Origin: Acetobacter sicerae
GTDB lineage: Bacteria > Pseudomonadota > Alphaproteobacteria > Acetobacterales > Acetobacteraceae
Length of the DNA stretch: 64,000 bases
Direction of reading: 5' to 3'
Assembly (NCBI RefSeq): GCF_011516765.1
Contig: NZ_JAAABN010000002.1
Location: forward strand, 62,001-126,000
This document shows, piece after piece, positions 21,024 to 31,054 of the stretch (the first letter of the stretch is position 1; the number at the start of each line of letters is the position of its first letter). The position numbers and the translations under genes are program-made. The notes beneath the pieces are model-generated. The model saw only the letters and a program-made list of their open reading frames with translations, made no database searches and was not told the origin of the DNA.

Positions 21024-22082
21024 ATGACGCCTGAAATGATGCCAAACCAGACCGTATTCCTCGCCCCCGAGACGGGCTCCTCCGGTGGAAACGCTTTCCC
21101 GGACAGCGCCTCCGCAGCGCAGCAGGTCGATCTTGTCGCCCGTCGCCTGCAGGATGTGCGGGCAGAAATCGGCCGAATCATTTTCGGTCAGAAAGATGTT
21201 GTCGATCAGGCGCTTGTCAGCATTCTTTCCGGTGGTCACGCCCTGCTGGTCGGCGCTCCCGGCCTCGGCAAGACCCTGCTGGTCACCACGCTCGGCACGG
21301 TCCTCGGCCTCGATTCCCGGCGTGTGCAGTTCACACCGGATCTGATGCCGTCCGACATCACCGGCAGTGAAATTCTGGACGAAGACGCTGCCGGTCACCG
21401 CAGTTTCCGCTTCGTGCCGGGACCGGTGTTCTGTCAGTTGCTGATGGCTGACGAAATCAATCGCGCCAGTCCACGCACCCAATCGGCTCTGTTGCAGGCC
21501 ATGCAGGAGCATCGTGTCGCCATCGCCGGGACGGAATATGCGCTGCCGCGTCCGTTCCACGTTCTGGCGACGCAGAATCCGATCGATCAGGAAGGCACCT
21601 ATCCCCTTCCCGAAGCCCAGCTCGACCGTTTCATGCTTCAGATCCAGCTGACCTTCCCGGACGCCGCCGATGAGCGGGCCATGCTGCTGGCCACGACCGG
21701 CGTGCCGCAGGAAGCGCCGCAGCAGATCCTTTCCACCGAAGACGTGCTTTACGCGCAGGCGATGGTCCGCGCCCTGCCTGTCGGTGAGCGCATTGTGGAC
21801 GCCATCCTGAACCTCGTCCGTTCGGCGCGTCCCGAGACGACCGATGTGCAGACCGTAAAGGACTGTGTCGCATGGGGACCGGGGCCACGTGCGGCCCAGA
21901 CCCTGATGCTCGCCACCCGCGCCCGCGCCCTGCTGGATGGACGTCTCTCGCCAGACCTTGATGATGTCGCCGCTCTCGCCCGTCCCGTTCTGGCGCATCG
22001 TATGGCGCTCAGCTTCTCGGCCAGAGCCGATTCGACCCGGATCGAAGATGTGATCGACGGGCTCGTCTCCCGTCTGGGTTGA
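21024..22082 (+). CDS. MoxR-family AAA+ ATPase
   Basis: A 352-aa MoxR protein with Walker A GAPGLGKT near residue 77, Walker B LLMADEINRA near 139, sensor 1 LATQNP and the C-terminal lid. MoxR ATPases act as chaperones with VWA-domain partners in envelope maturation. It is the first of four genes, followed by DUF58, a BatA-N/DUF4159 protein and a glutamine-amidotransferase-like protein, with 4-bp overlaps at the first two junctions. Confidence 0.95.
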   Translation: MTPEMMPNQTVFLAPETGSSGGNAFPDSASAAQQVDLVARRLQDVRAEIGRIIFGQKDVVDQALVSILSGGHALLVGAPGLGKTLLVTTLGTVLGLDSRRVQFTPDLMPSDITGSEILDEDAAGHRSFRFVPGPVFCQLLMADEINRASPRTQSALLQAMQEHRVAIAGTEYALPRPFHVLATQNPIDQEGTYPLPEAQLDRFMLQIQLTFPDAADERAMLLATTGVPQEAPQQILSTEDVLYAQAMVRALPVGERIVDAILNLVRSARPETTDVQTVKDCVAWGPGPRAAQTLMLATRARALLDGRLSPDLDDVAALARPVLAHRMALSFSARADSTRIEDVIDGLVSRLG

Positions 22083-23095
22083 TCGTGGCGCAAGACACTC
22101 CTTCCTCGTCCGGCGGTTTTTTCTCCAGACTGGCGGGCAAAATGCGCTCGGCCTCTCCTGCGGCCAGACGTGGCTCCGACGCTGTCATCAGCGGCAGCCC
22201 CGCCGTACTGGCCTCGGAAGCGGACAGGCTGGCGGCGACGCTCTCCTCGCTCGTGCCGGAAGCCGAACGGATTGCGGCGACAGTGGCTGCCGGCCTGCAC
22301 GGTCAGAGACGCTCCGGCCCGGGTGAGACATTCTGGCAGTATCGTCCGGCCCTGCCCGGAGAGCCGATCACGCGCATCGACTGGCGGCAGTCGGCCCGCA
22401 GTCACAAGGCCTATGTGCGCGAGACGGAAGCCGAGCATGCCCAGACCATCCATCTCTGGTGCGATCTCAGCCCGTCGATGGTGTGGTCGTCCCAGCCGTC
22501 CTCCCTGCCCCTGAAGCGTGACCGCGCCATTCTGCTGCTGCTGGCGGCGGCGTCCCTGCTGGAACGGAGCGGGGAACGTGTGCGTCTTGTGTCGCCGAAC
22601 GGACCTGCCGATCTGCCTCCGGGCGCGAGCAGGATTGCAAGCCGTATTGCTCTGGCGCTTGCGTCACTGGCCCAACAGCCGGATGAGACGGCGCTTCTGA
22701 AAGGCACGGTTCTGCCTCCCCATTCACAGCTCATCATCGCCAGCGATCTGCTTGCTCCGGACAAAGACGTGACGACCCTTTTTCGTCAGCTGGCGGGAGG
22801 CGGCGTCCGCGCTCACATTCTTCAGATCATTGATCCTGCCGAACGTGATCTGCCCTATGCAGGACGCATTCGTTTCGAAGGACTGGAACACGAGCCGGAC
22901 CTTGTCCTTCCCGCCGTGGAAACCCTGCGTCCCGAGTATGACGCCGTCTTCGCACGCAGACAGGCCCATCTCAGAAACATTGCCGAGGGCTGCCGCCATA
23001 CTTTCCAGCCCCATCAGACAGACACTTCCGCCGCAGCCGCTCTTCTGTCCCTGAGCGCTTCCCTGTCAGGCCACCGGGGAGGCGGACGTCCATGA
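22079..23095 (+). CDS. DUF58 domain-containing protein
   Basis: A 338-aa DUF58 protein. The hallmark segment YRPALPGEPITRIDWRQSARS is followed by a DLSPSM sequence that fits the MIDAS DxSxS pattern of VWA-like folds. These proteins are the usual partners of MoxR ATPases. The TTG at 22079 overlaps the moxR TGA; a GTG at 22085 in frame is an alternative. It overlaps the next gene by 4 bp. Confidence 0.9.
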   Translation: MIVAQDTPSSSGGFFSRLAGKMRSASPAARRGSDAVISGSPAVLASEADRLAATLSSLVPEAERIAATVAAGLHGQRRSGPGETFWQYRPALPGEPITRIDWRQSARSHKAYVRETEAEHAQTIHLWCDLSPSMVWSSQPSSLPLKRDRAILLLLAAASLLERSGERVRLVSPNGPADLPPGASRIASRIALALASLAQQPDETALLKGTVLPPHSQLIIASDLLAPDKDVTTLFRQLAGGGVRAHILQIIDPAERDLPYAGRIRFEGLEHEPDLVLPAVETLRPEYDAVFARRQAHLRNIAEGCRHTFQPHQTDTSAAAALLSLSASLSGHRGGGRP

Positions 23096-25953
23096 TCTTT
23101 CAGTTCCCTGCTCTACTCGCGGGCCTGCTCGTCCTTCCGGCCATCTGGTGGCTGTTGCGCGCCCGTCCGCCTTCGCCGCGTATCCAGACCTTCCCGCCGG
23201 TGGCTCTGCTGGCGTCCCTTCATCCCAGACAGGATGACGCGGCGACACCACCATTCTGGCTGCTGCTTCTGCGTCTGGCGGTGGCGGCCCTGCTTATCCT
23301 GGGTCTGTCCGGGCCAGTCATTCCGGGCAGCCCCGTTCCGCTGCCCGGCAGCGGCACCCTGCTGCTGGTCATCGACAACGACATGATGACGGCCCCTGAC
23401 TGGAGCGAACGCAATGCCGCGGCCCATGCGCTGCTGGATGCTGCGGGTCGGGCCGGCCGCTCGGCCGCCCTGTTGGCGACAGCGTCCGAAGGACAGGATA
23501 ACCCGACGATACTCCGCGCGCTCCCGGCGGAACAGGTCGCTCTCGCGCTCGATGCGCTACGTCCTCTGCCATGGGCCGCAGACCGTGCTCTTGCCGCACG
23601 GCGACTGGAAAAAATGAAGTCAGACGGCCTTTCTTTCGGGGCTGTCGCCTATCTGTCGAATGGCCTCGCCTCCGCTGGCAAAGATGGCGGCACCGCAGAC
23701 CGGTCTTTCACAGTAGCCATGCAGGCGTTCGGGGCTGTTCAGGAAATCCGTTTCACGGGCAGCGGAGCCTTTGTCCTCAGTCACGCCGTGGAAGAGACGC
23801 AGGATACTTCGTCTGAGAGTCTTTCGACCGCTGGTGTGATGGCTCGTCTGGAGACGTTGCCGTCCGATCTTCCCCGCCGTGTTCGGGTGAGAGCCCACAG
23901 TGAAGATGGCGGAACGCTGTCGCTGACCGATGTGACGCTGCCAGCCGGAGCCAGCAGTGCGCCGGTTTCGGTTTCCCTCCCGACCGTCATGCGTAATCGT
24001 GTCGATATGCTGACGATTGACGGCAACGCCAGCGCGCCGGGAACATTGCTGCTGGATGAAGGCGACAGATTGCGTCCCGTCGGGCTGATTGCGACCGGCA
24101 GCGGCGACACGCCTCTGGTGGGAAGCCTCTTCTATCTGCGGCGGGCGCTCGCACCGAACGCTGATCTGCACACAGGCAGCACGACCACGCTTCTCTCCCA
24201 GCCTCTGTCCGTTCTGATCGCTCCGGATGGCACTCTCGCCGATGCGGAGACCCAGCAGAAAGTCGCTGAATGGGTCAGAAAAGGCGGCACACTCATCCGT
24301 TTTGCGGGCCGCGCACTGGCCGGGCATGAAGACAGCGCCCAGAGCACGCCTGAGCCCTCTCGCGCTGAAACGGCTGCGCGTGCGGATCCGGGAAAGACGT
24401 TGCTTCCTGTGGCGCTGATGCCAACGGCCCGCCAGCTGGGCGGAGCCATGTCGTGGGGCAAGCCGCAGTCTCTGGCTGATTTTCCGGAAGATTCACCCTT
24501 CCATGGTCTTGCTGTTCCAAAGGATGTCACCGTTTCCCGGCAGATCCTTGCTCAGCCGGCAACAGATCTCTCTGCTCATAGCTGGGCGCGGCTTGCTGAC
24601 GGCACGCCTCTCGTGACGCACGTCACACTTGGCAAGGGAGAGATCGTGCTGTTTCACGTCACCCCCACGGCGGACTGGTCGAACCTGCCGCTCTCCGGTC
24701 TGTTCGTGTCCATGCTGACGCGGCTTGTCGAACATGCCGACGGTGTGGACCTCCCTTCCGACAACAGTGTGCTTGCTCCGGTCATGACGCTGGATGGAGA
24801 AGGCGTCCTCGGCGCGCCGTCTCCGCTTGCCCGGGGGCTGGCTTCCAGCAGGTTCGGCACCACGGCTGTCTCTCCGGAACACCCTCCCGGCCTGTATGGA
24901 TCACGCGCCGCACGACGCGCCCTGAACGTGGGTGATACGCTGCGTAGTCTGTCTTCACTGCCTCCGACTGGCGCTGTCACCAACCCGGCAGGCCATCGAC
25001 CGGACAGGCTGATGGGCCCGGTATTGCTGGCCATCGCACTTCTGTTTCTGGCAGGCGATGCGCTGGCGACGCTCTTTCTGCGTGGTTTCTTCTCCTTGTC
25101 ACGTGCACGAAGAGCTCTTCATCTCTCGATCCTTCTGGGGCTTTCCTCTACGGCCCTCACCTCCTCCGGACTTGCTCAGGATGCGCCTGTCGTTCCTGGA
25201 GCCGCTCCGCCCGCCATGGCCACGAGCGTGCCGGGAGCGGCTCTGGAAACCCGGCTGGCTTATGTCATCACGGGTAATCCGGAAGTTGATGCCGTTTCTC
25301 AGGAAGGGCTTCAGGGTCTTTCGGACTATGTGAACGCCCGCACCTCTGCGATGATCGGACATCCGGACGGCGTGCATCCCGGCAAGGATGACCTCGCCTA
25401 TTATCCGCTGCTTTACTGGCCCATCACACCAGATGCTCATGCCGATCCTGCCGTGACCAGCGCCCTGACCACCTTCATTGCGCATGGCGGCATGATCATC
25501 ATCGACACGCAGGGCGTGGATACCGCGACTTCCGGCGATAACGACACGCTGGCAGGCGAGGCTCCGGGCAGTGCGGCCGCACTCCGGCGCGTTACGGCGG
25601 GACTGCCCATTCCTCCGCTCACGCATCTTGATGACCATCATGTGCTGAGTCACACATTCTATCTGCTGCATGACTTTCCGGGCCGTTACGCAGGTCAGCC
25701 TGTCTGGGTCGCCCGTGACGGTGAAGCGGAAAACGATGATGTCAGTCCGGTCATTATCGGCAGCGCCGACTGGGCGCATGCCTGGGCCGTGGATCAGAAT
25801 GGCGACACACGGTTCGCAGTCCTTCCCGGCGGAGACGAGCAGCGCCGCACCGCCTACAGGTTCGGCGTCAACGCCGTCATTTATGCGCTGACCGGCAACT
25901 ACAAGGCGGATCAGGTCCACGTTCCGGCGATCCTCAAACGTCTGGGACAATGA
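23092..25953 (+). CDS. BatA-N / DUF4159 membrane protein
   Basis: A 953-aa protein. The N-terminus (MIFQFPALLAGLLVLPAIWWLL) and a second helix near residues 60-80 form the aerotolerance-regulator BatA N-terminal module. A long periplasmic-like region follows, then further hydrophobic segments around residues 640-700. The C-terminal ~240 residues are DUF4159, recognisable from LAYVITGNPEVDAVSQEGL, DDLAYYPLLYWPI and the IAHGGMIIIDTQG segment. Likely an inner-membrane component of the MoxR system. The hydrophobic stretch before DUF4159 looks like a second export signal, giving the look of a fusion, but this architecture is usual in related operons. Confidence 0.88.
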   Translation: MIFQFPALLAGLLVLPAIWWLLRARPPSPRIQTFPPVALLASLHPRQDDAATPPFWLLLLRLAVAALLILGLSGPVIPGSPVPLPGSGTLLLVIDNDMMTAPDWSERNAAAHALLDAAGRAGRSAALLATASEGQDNPTILRALPAEQVALALDALRPLPWAADRALAARRLEKMKSDGLSFGAVAYLSNGLASAGKDGGTADRSFTVAMQAFGAVQEIRFTGSGAFVLSHAVEETQDTSSESLSTAGVMARLETLPSDLPRRVRVRAHSEDGGTLSLTDVTLPAGASSAPVSVSLPTVMRNRVDMLTIDGNASAPGTLLLDEGDRLRPVGLIATGSGDTPLVGSLFYLRRALAPNADLHTGSTTTLLSQPLSVLIAPDGTLADAETQQKVAEWVRKGGTLIRFAGRALAGHEDSAQSTPEPSRAETAARADPGKTLLPVALMPTARQLGGAMSWGKPQSLADFPEDSPFHGLAVPKDVTVSRQILAQPATDLSAHSWARLADGTPLVTHVTLGKGEIVLFHVTPTADWSNLPLSGLFVSMLTRLVEHADGVDLPSDNSVLAPVMTLDGEGVLGAPSPLARGLASSRFGTTAVSPEHPPGLYGSRAARRALNVGDTLRSLSSLPPTGAVTNPAGHRPDRLMGPVLLAIALLFLAGDALATLFLRGFFSLSRARRALHLSILLGLSSTALTSSGLAQDAPVVPGAAPPAMATSVPGAALETRLAYVITGNPEVDAVSQEGLQGLSDYVNARTSAMIGHPDGVHPGKDDLAYYPLLYWPITPDAHADPAVTSALTTFIAHGGMIIIDTQGVDTATSGDNDTLAGEAPGSAAALRRVTAGLPIPPLTHLDDHHVLSHTFYLLHDFPGRYAGQPVWVARDGEAENDDVSPVIIGSADWAHAWAVDQNGDTRFAVLPGGDEQRRTAYRFGVNAVIYALTGNYKADQVHVPAILKRLGQ

Positions 25954-25960
25954 GGGCGGC

Positions 25961-28120
25961 ATGATCGACACCTTCACTCACTCCATCGCTTTCGCTCCTC
26001 TGCTGCCGCACTGGCTGCTGTTCACGCTGGCCGGACTGCTGGTTGTCATAACGGCGATCGGCCTGCTGGTGCGTATGCGTGGCACTGTTCTTCGTGCGCT
26101 TGCCGGCGCTGTCGTCCTGCTGTGGCTGTCCGGCCCGCAATCGCTGAAGGAAACGCATCGGGAACTGCCGGAAACCGCTCTGGTCATCGTCGATCAGACG
26201 GCATCCATGCAGGTGAAAAACCGGGCTGCCATCGCCCGCGCCGCTGCCCGTATTCTTGGTGAACAAGGTCCCGGTGGGCCCGGGTTACGCACAGTCACCG
26301 TGCGGGGAGAGCAGACTGGTGGCACGCGCCTGTTCGACGCGCTATCGCAGGCAGCCGCAGACATTCCGCCGGAGCAACTGGCGGGCGCAATCCTGATTAC
26401 GGACGGTCAGACGCGTGATGCGCCCAAGGGAATTCCGGAGCGTCTTGCCCTGCATGACAGTCAGGGTCATGCCGTTACCCTGCCGCTGCATGTGCTGATG
26501 GCGGGACGCGGAGAAGAAACCGACCGTCGTCTCCGGATCCTTCAGGCTCCCCCTTACGCCATTGTCGGTAAATCCGCGCTTATCCGCGTTCAGGTAGATG
26601 ATCTCGGACCGGGCACACAAGCCGGGACACCCGCCACCATTACACTGACAACTGACGGCAACCCGGCATTGAGCGTGCCTGTCCATACGGGCGAGCCTCA
26701 GGATATTTCGTTGCCTGTATCTCATCCCGGCGAAACGCTTGTGGGTCTGAACGTCTCCACGCTTCCGGGCGAGGTTTCCACCCAGAACAATCAGGACATT
26801 CTGACCATTACCGGCGTCAGGGACCGACTGCGCGTGCTTCTGGTTTCCGGCACCCCCAATCAGGGTGAACGTGTCTGGCGGCGTCTGTTGAAAGCCGATC
26901 CGTCCGTCGATCTGGTTCACTTCACCATTCTGCGTCCACCCGAGAAGGATGACGGAACGCCCCTGTCCGATCTGGCTCTGATCGCATTCCCTGTTGAGGA
27001 GTTGTTCCAGAACAAGATCGGCCAGTTCGATCTCATCATTCTTGATGGCTTTGAGAACAGGCACATCCTGCCACCGGTGTATCTGCGTAATATCGCCCGT
27101 TTCGTGCGCAAGGGCGGTGGTCTGTTCCTGATTGCGGGTCCGGAATTCACTGGTCCCAACTCACTGCAAGATACGGCGGTCGGAGATGTGTTGCCTGCGC
27201 ATGTTCCGGCGTCGCCTCCTGATCTGGCCCCAACGGAGGCCGCACCCGGCGTCACCATTCGTCGCTTCCGCCCCCAGTTGACAGACGAAGGGCGACGTCA
27301 CCCCGTGACTGCCGAGCTTCCGGGCGCCCCTGCCCCGCACGCTTCTGCGAATGCGGACAGGGAAGTCGCGAATGAATGGGGCCCCTGGTATCGGGCGCTG
27401 CATCCTGATGAGTCGCGTGGCCAGGTGCTGATGAGCGGTCCCGACGCATCTCCGCTTCTGGTTCTGGATCATGTGGATAATGGCCGTGTGGCCCTGCTTC
27501 TTTCCGATCAGATCTGGCTCTGGTCGCGTGGAGAGTTGGGCGGTGGTCCGCAGGCTGAGCTTCTGAGACGGATTTCACACTGGCTGATGAAGGAACCCGA
27601 TCTGGAGGAAGAGCGGCTTGAAGCGCATATTTCTGAAGGCGCTTTGACCGTTACGCGCCACAGTGTTTCCAATACCGCGTCGGCAGATGTTACACTTACC
27701 GCGCCGGACGGAACAAAATCGACCATGGTTTTGCATGGCGCTGGCCCCGGTGTCGCCGTCGGACAGATCCCTGTGACACAATCAGGCATCTGGACGGCCG
27801 ACGATGGCAATCATCGCGCTTTTGCCGCTCCTGTGAAGGCCAATCCGGAAGAGTTCTCTGATCTTCGCCTGACAGCCGAAACCGTCGGTCCCGTCGCAGC
27901 CCGCACTGGTGGAACTGTCGCATGGCTTGGCGATGATGTGGCCAGACTGAATGTGCCTCCTCTTCGTTACGGCGCTTCAACTGATGTGCTGGGGTTTCCA
28001 CAGAGACATGCCCATATCCTGACTGGAACAAGCGCATCGCCACTGCTGCCTGCGTGGGCCACGCTCCTGGCGGTGGTTCTTTTACTTGGAATGGGATGGT
28101 ATCGCGAAGGACGGGGTTAA
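25961..28120 (+). CDS. Glutamine amidotransferase-like membrane protein
   Basis: A 719-aa protein with two membrane helices at the N-terminus (to about residue 55) and one at the extreme C-terminus. The first soluble part resembles a VWA region (VIVDQTASMQ). The middle contains a GATase-1-like fold: FDLIILDGFENRHILP, VRKGGGLFLIAGP and PLLVLDHVDNGRVALLLSDQIW. No catalytic Cys is evident, so enzymatic activity is doubtful. Last gene of the MoxR operon, starting 7 bp after the DUF4159 gene. Confidence 0.85.
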   Translation: MIDTFTHSIAFAPLLPHWLLFTLAGLLVVITAIGLLVRMRGTVLRALAGAVVLLWLSGPQSLKETHRELPETALVIVDQTASMQVKNRAAIARAAARILGEQGPGGPGLRTVTVRGEQTGGTRLFDALSQAAADIPPEQLAGAILITDGQTRDAPKGIPERLALHDSQGHAVTLPLHVLMAGRGEETDRRLRILQAPPYAIVGKSALIRVQVDDLGPGTQAGTPATITLTTDGNPALSVPVHTGEPQDISLPVSHPGETLVGLNVSTLPGEVSTQNNQDILTITGVRDRLRVLLVSGTPNQGERVWRRLLKADPSVDLVHFTILRPPEKDDGTPLSDLALIAFPVEELFQNKIGQFDLIILDGFENRHILPPVYLRNIARFVRKGGGLFLIAGPEFTGPNSLQDTAVGDVLPAHVPASPPDLAPTEAAPGVTIRRFRPQLTDEGRRHPVTAELPGAPAPHASANADREVANEWGPWYRALHPDESRGQVLMSGPDASPLLVLDHVDNGRVALLLSDQIWLWSRGELGGGPQAELLRRISHWLMKEPDLEEERLEAHISEGALTVTRHSVSNTASADVTLTAPDGTKSTMVLHGAGPGVAVGQIPVTQSGIWTADDGNHRAFAAPVKANPEEFSDLRLTAETVGPVAARTGGTVAWLGDDVARLNVPPLRYGASTDVLGFPQRHAHILTGTSASPLLPAWATLLAVVLLLGMGWYREGRG

Positions 28121-28183
28121 TTTATCAAAATATAACGTCATTTAAATTGAGCTACGAATGATCCAGAAAAGGACCTCGGTATA

Positions 28184-28318
28184 TCATGCGTTAACTACGA
28201 TAATAGTTGAGGCGAACGGGACGACCGTGAGGAAGATTGATTTCAACCTGTCGTAGCGAGTTAAGATATGCCTGAGTTGCTTCAGTCTGGCAAAGAAACA
28301 TTCGATAAGCGGGGCGTG
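28184..28318 (-). pseudogene. IS5-type transposase C-terminal fragment
   Basis: Minus-strand translation gives HAPLIECFFARLKQLRHILT followed by RYDRLKSIFLTVV and a TGA stop at 28186-28184. This is the C-terminal DDE region of IS5-family transposases of the type R(H/N)LIExFFxKLKxxRxIATRYDK. An in-frame stop lies just upstream (28321-28319), so only about 44 codons remain. Confidence 0.75.
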
Positions 28319-28364
28319 TCACAAGCCTTCTCAAAGTTCTTTTGAATCTTCATGGATGAACATT

Positions 28365-28675
28365 TCAACATGACACGAGGCATCCCCAGCGGATTATCCA
28401 GTCATATGTCCGTTCAATTACCCACTAAAGCGGCAGGATTTCAAACTCTTTTGCCGCACCTGATCGCCTGATGACCTTAACCGTAGCGGTGAGAAAGGCT
28501 GCTTTGTTCAGTAACTGCAAGCGGTGATGGGATCTATTGGCCAACATGCACTGCGCCGATGCCAAATTTCGAAGGCTATCTGCTTCCTGTATATCCGAAT
28601 ACCCGAAGGCGTGCGCCTCATCAGCAGCAGTCGGTCTTCTGTATCAACCGCAATGTGGTTTCTTGCCTACATCAT
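28365..28675 (-). pseudogene. IS5/IS1031-like transposase remnant, frameshifted
   Basis: Minus-strand frames contain ARNHIAVDTEDRLLLM, LLNKAAFLTATVKVIRR and KEFEILPL-stop-WVIERTYDW, in the order expected of an IS1031-type transposase (GRKRHIAVDT, MDKAAYL, GFEVLPRRWVVERTFGW). The pieces are in different frames and interrupted by stops, so the gene is dead. IS1031-like elements are common in acetic acid bacteria. Confidence 0.75.
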
Positions 28676-29168
28676 AGTCTCTTACCTTTGTGTGCGGTGT
28701 TTTGATGTTCTGGAGGCGATAACGTTCCCAGATGGGCGCTCGCGTCACATTGCCGCACAATCGAGCATCAGACAGACATTATGCGTGATCGGAATAGAAA
28801 ACTGCGCATCAGTTTGCGAAACCACCAAAAGAGGATCTGCTATGGATCTTCAGCATCTCCCGACCCAGCTGAGTGGACGAAAAATACTGCATTACATTGA
28901 TGATCTCAGGGAAATCGGTAGTCCGCTTCCCCCATTTCGGTTCACAGGCGGCATTTCGAGTTCATTCTGAATCTATCAGATCAGAGGAATAGCACTTCGT
29001 TTTACATGCAAGAGCCAACATGCGCTCTCCGGTCGACACCACCCACATAATCCCTACCATCCTGAATAAGAATTCCGATCCGGCTTCACTGACGCCATGC
29101 TGCAGTGTAGACACTCAAAATCCCCGAAAAACTCTTCAATAAATAAATTTATTTAAATATTTTCTATA

Positions 29169-30074
29169 TTAATTTTTAAGAACTCCAACAAGACTAAGCA
29201 TTGCAGGACCAGCTATGACTATAAATATGCACGGGAGCAAAAATATTATCATTGGAAAAGTCAGCATAATAGAAAGTTTTGCCGCCTTTTCTTCAAATTT
29301 TATCAATGAGTCCTCTCTTATCTCAGAAACAAGAACTCTCAAAACTGAAACTAAAGAAGATCCAGTTTCAAAAGTTTGAATCAAAGCACCACTCAATCGT
29401 TGCATAGCAACTAAACCAGTTCTTTTCCCCAAATCCTCTATGACCTTCACTCTATCATTGCTAATTCTCATTTCATTGATTGTAATTTTAAATTCTTCTG
29501 CTATATCCTTGTTTAAAGATACCATTTCGACTGCAACGCATTCCATTGCGGACTCCATAGCTAGTCCCGCTTCTGCACATACTAGAAATAAATCTAGAGC
29601 ATCGGCCATCCCTGCTTCAACTCGAGAAAAATGCCATTTTCTTTTTTGATTGAAGATAAAATTGGGAAATTTAAATCCAACAAACCCAAAAAACACACAA
29701 ACAAAAAAGAAATAAAACATTTGAATGTTAATCAAAAAATAAAGACAAAAAGACAAAAAGACAAAAACAAAAGAACTGCATATTTTTAGTGATATAAAAT
29801 AACTATAATCCAAACCAAATAAATTTAAATACTTTCTTTCATTTAGATCTACATTTAAATCAAATAATTTTGTTTTAGATACAATTCCAGCCACTATAGA
29901 TAAAATCGATCTAATTATTGAATTTTCACTATAATTACCTTGGCTTGCAAAATCAAAATTTTTATAAATACCCTCTAACCTTAAAGATTTACGCTTGTTA
30001 AAAGAAAAATATCCCTTAATATCAATAAAAAATGCTAAAATAACCAATATATATACACATATAAAAATCAGCAT
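29169..30074 (-). CDS. tadC: Flp/Tad pilus membrane protein TadC
   Basis: A 301-aa T2SSF-domain protein with about four membrane segments (N-terminal, around 90-130, and a C-terminal pair ending LPCIFIVIAGPAMLSLVGVL). The cytoplasmic core has EAGMADALDLFLVCAEAGLAM, typical of TadC. With TadB it forms the inner-membrane platform of the Flp pilus machine. It is the last recognisable gene of the operon and is very AT-rich, unlike the flanking chromosome. Next comes a graveyard of IS fragments where tadD and the minor pilin genes would be expected. Confidence 0.88.
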   Translation of the reverse strand: MLIFICVYILVILAFFIDIKGYFSFNKRKSLRLEGIYKNFDFASQGNYSENSIIRSILSIVAGIVSKTKLFDLNVDLNERKYLNLFGLDYSYFISLKICSSFVFVFLSFCLYFLINIQMFYFFFVCVFFGFVGFKFPNFIFNQKRKWHFSRVEAGMADALDLFLVCAEAGLAMESAMECVAVEMVSLNKDIAEEFKITINEMRISNDRVKVIEDLGKRTGLVAMQRLSGALIQTFETGSSLVSVLRVLVSEIREDSLIKFEEKAAKLSIMLTFPMIIFLLPCIFIVIAGPAMLSLVGVLKN

Positions 30075-30078
30075 AACT

Positions 30079-31050
30079 CTACCTCAACGTAAATTTCGTT
30101 ACAAAAAACATAGATCCCACTCCAGAAAAAAACAAAAATGCTGCTATATACAGCAACTTCAATCCAGGAGCTGTTTTGTATAAAACCGAAACATACTGTG
30201 GATTCATTAAGCTTAGTACTGCAGCCATAAATAATGGAAGAGCTGACAATACATAGCAACTCATACGCGCCTCAGAAGCCAATGCTATAGCTTTTTTTCG
30301 TGTCGAAATTCTTTTTCTAATATTTTTACCAAATCCATCCAAAATATCAGCAAGTCCCCCACCAGTTCTACTCTGCAATTTTGTAATAATTGAAAAAAAT
30401 CTATATTCATTTACACCTGCTTTAACAGACAACTCATCCAACGCTTCACCAAAATCTTTACCTACTGATATTTTCTTCACGACATCTTCAAACAGAGACT
30501 TTGTTGGTTCAGGTGACTGTCTAGCAATCAAATCCAGAGTCCGTGACAATGACACGCCTATTTTTAAACTTCTAGCCATCATAAAGACAGTATCAGGCAA
30601 TTGCTCAACAAGATTTTTTTTATATTTATTCTTTTTCCGCGCAAAATGAAATCTCACTCCACCTACCCATAGGACAGAAAAACCTAAAACAAGAACAAAG
30701 CTAATAGGAATATAGGATATACAAAAAATAAATATACTAAAAACTAAAACAAAGGAAAAAAAAGTAAATTTCTTAAATTCTTGTATTGAGCACATCTCCG
30801 AGTTCTTATCAAAAGAAAATAGTATATTTAAAATATAATCAAAATATGTTTTTTGTATAATTTTGTTTGTTGTAATCCTTGAAGGAATATCTATATAAAA
30901 CTCAGATATTCTTTCGCCATCAACAATATCATCAAATCTTTTATTTATGCACAAGTCTGCCTTCCGCTGCCTGAAAAACGAAAATGCACACAAACCATTA
31001 CACAAAATAATAGTTATTATATAAAATACTATTTCATTAAAAATATACAC
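30079..31050 (-). CDS. tadB: Flp/Tad pilus membrane protein TadB
   Basis: A 323-aa T2SSF protein: two N-terminal helices, the core VEQLPDTVFMMARSLKIGVSL and a C-terminal helix pair. I chose GTG 31050 because AGGAG lies seven bases upstream; an ATG at 31089 would overlap the tadA 3' end by 35 bp. It is the partner of TadC in the pilus platform. Strongly AT-rich. Confidence 0.88.
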   Translation of the reverse strand: MYIFNEIVFYIITIILCNGLCAFSFFRQRKADLCINKRFDDIVDGERISEFYIDIPSRITTNKIIQKTYFDYILNILFSFDKNSEMCSIQEFKKFTFFSFVLVFSIFIFCISYIPISFVLVLGFSVLWVGGVRFHFARKKNKYKKNLVEQLPDTVFMMARSLKIGVSLSRTLDLIARQSPEPTKSLFEDVVKKISVGKDFGEALDELSVKAGVNEYRFFSIITKLQSRTGGGLADILDGFGKNIRKRISTRKKAIALASEARMSCYVLSALPLFMAAVLSLMNPQYVSVLYKTAPGLKLLYIAAFLFFSGVGSMFFVTKFTLR

Positions 31051-31054
31051 AAGT

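Larger units (their letters stand above)
28121..29168. other. Gene-poor junction with decayed IS elements
   Basis: A 1,048-bp interval between the MoxR operon and the 3' end of the Tad operon. It holds at least two different IS5-type transposase fragments (28184-28318 and 28365-28675), both on the minus strand and frameshifted. The plus-strand ORF 28524-28970 runs antisense over them and is not supported; its last ~42 codons (from ATG 28841) resemble nothing I know. From about 28980 to 29168 composition falls to strongly AT-rich with no feature recognised. Confidence 0.7.

Noticed and set aside
20892-21998. 368-codon minus-strand ORF
   Set aside because: Antisense to the MoxR ATPase, whose Walker motifs are on the plus strand.
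28524-28970. 148-codon plus-strand ORF in the IS graveyard
   Set aside because: It runs antisense over an IS1031-like transposase remnant and shows no domain of its own.
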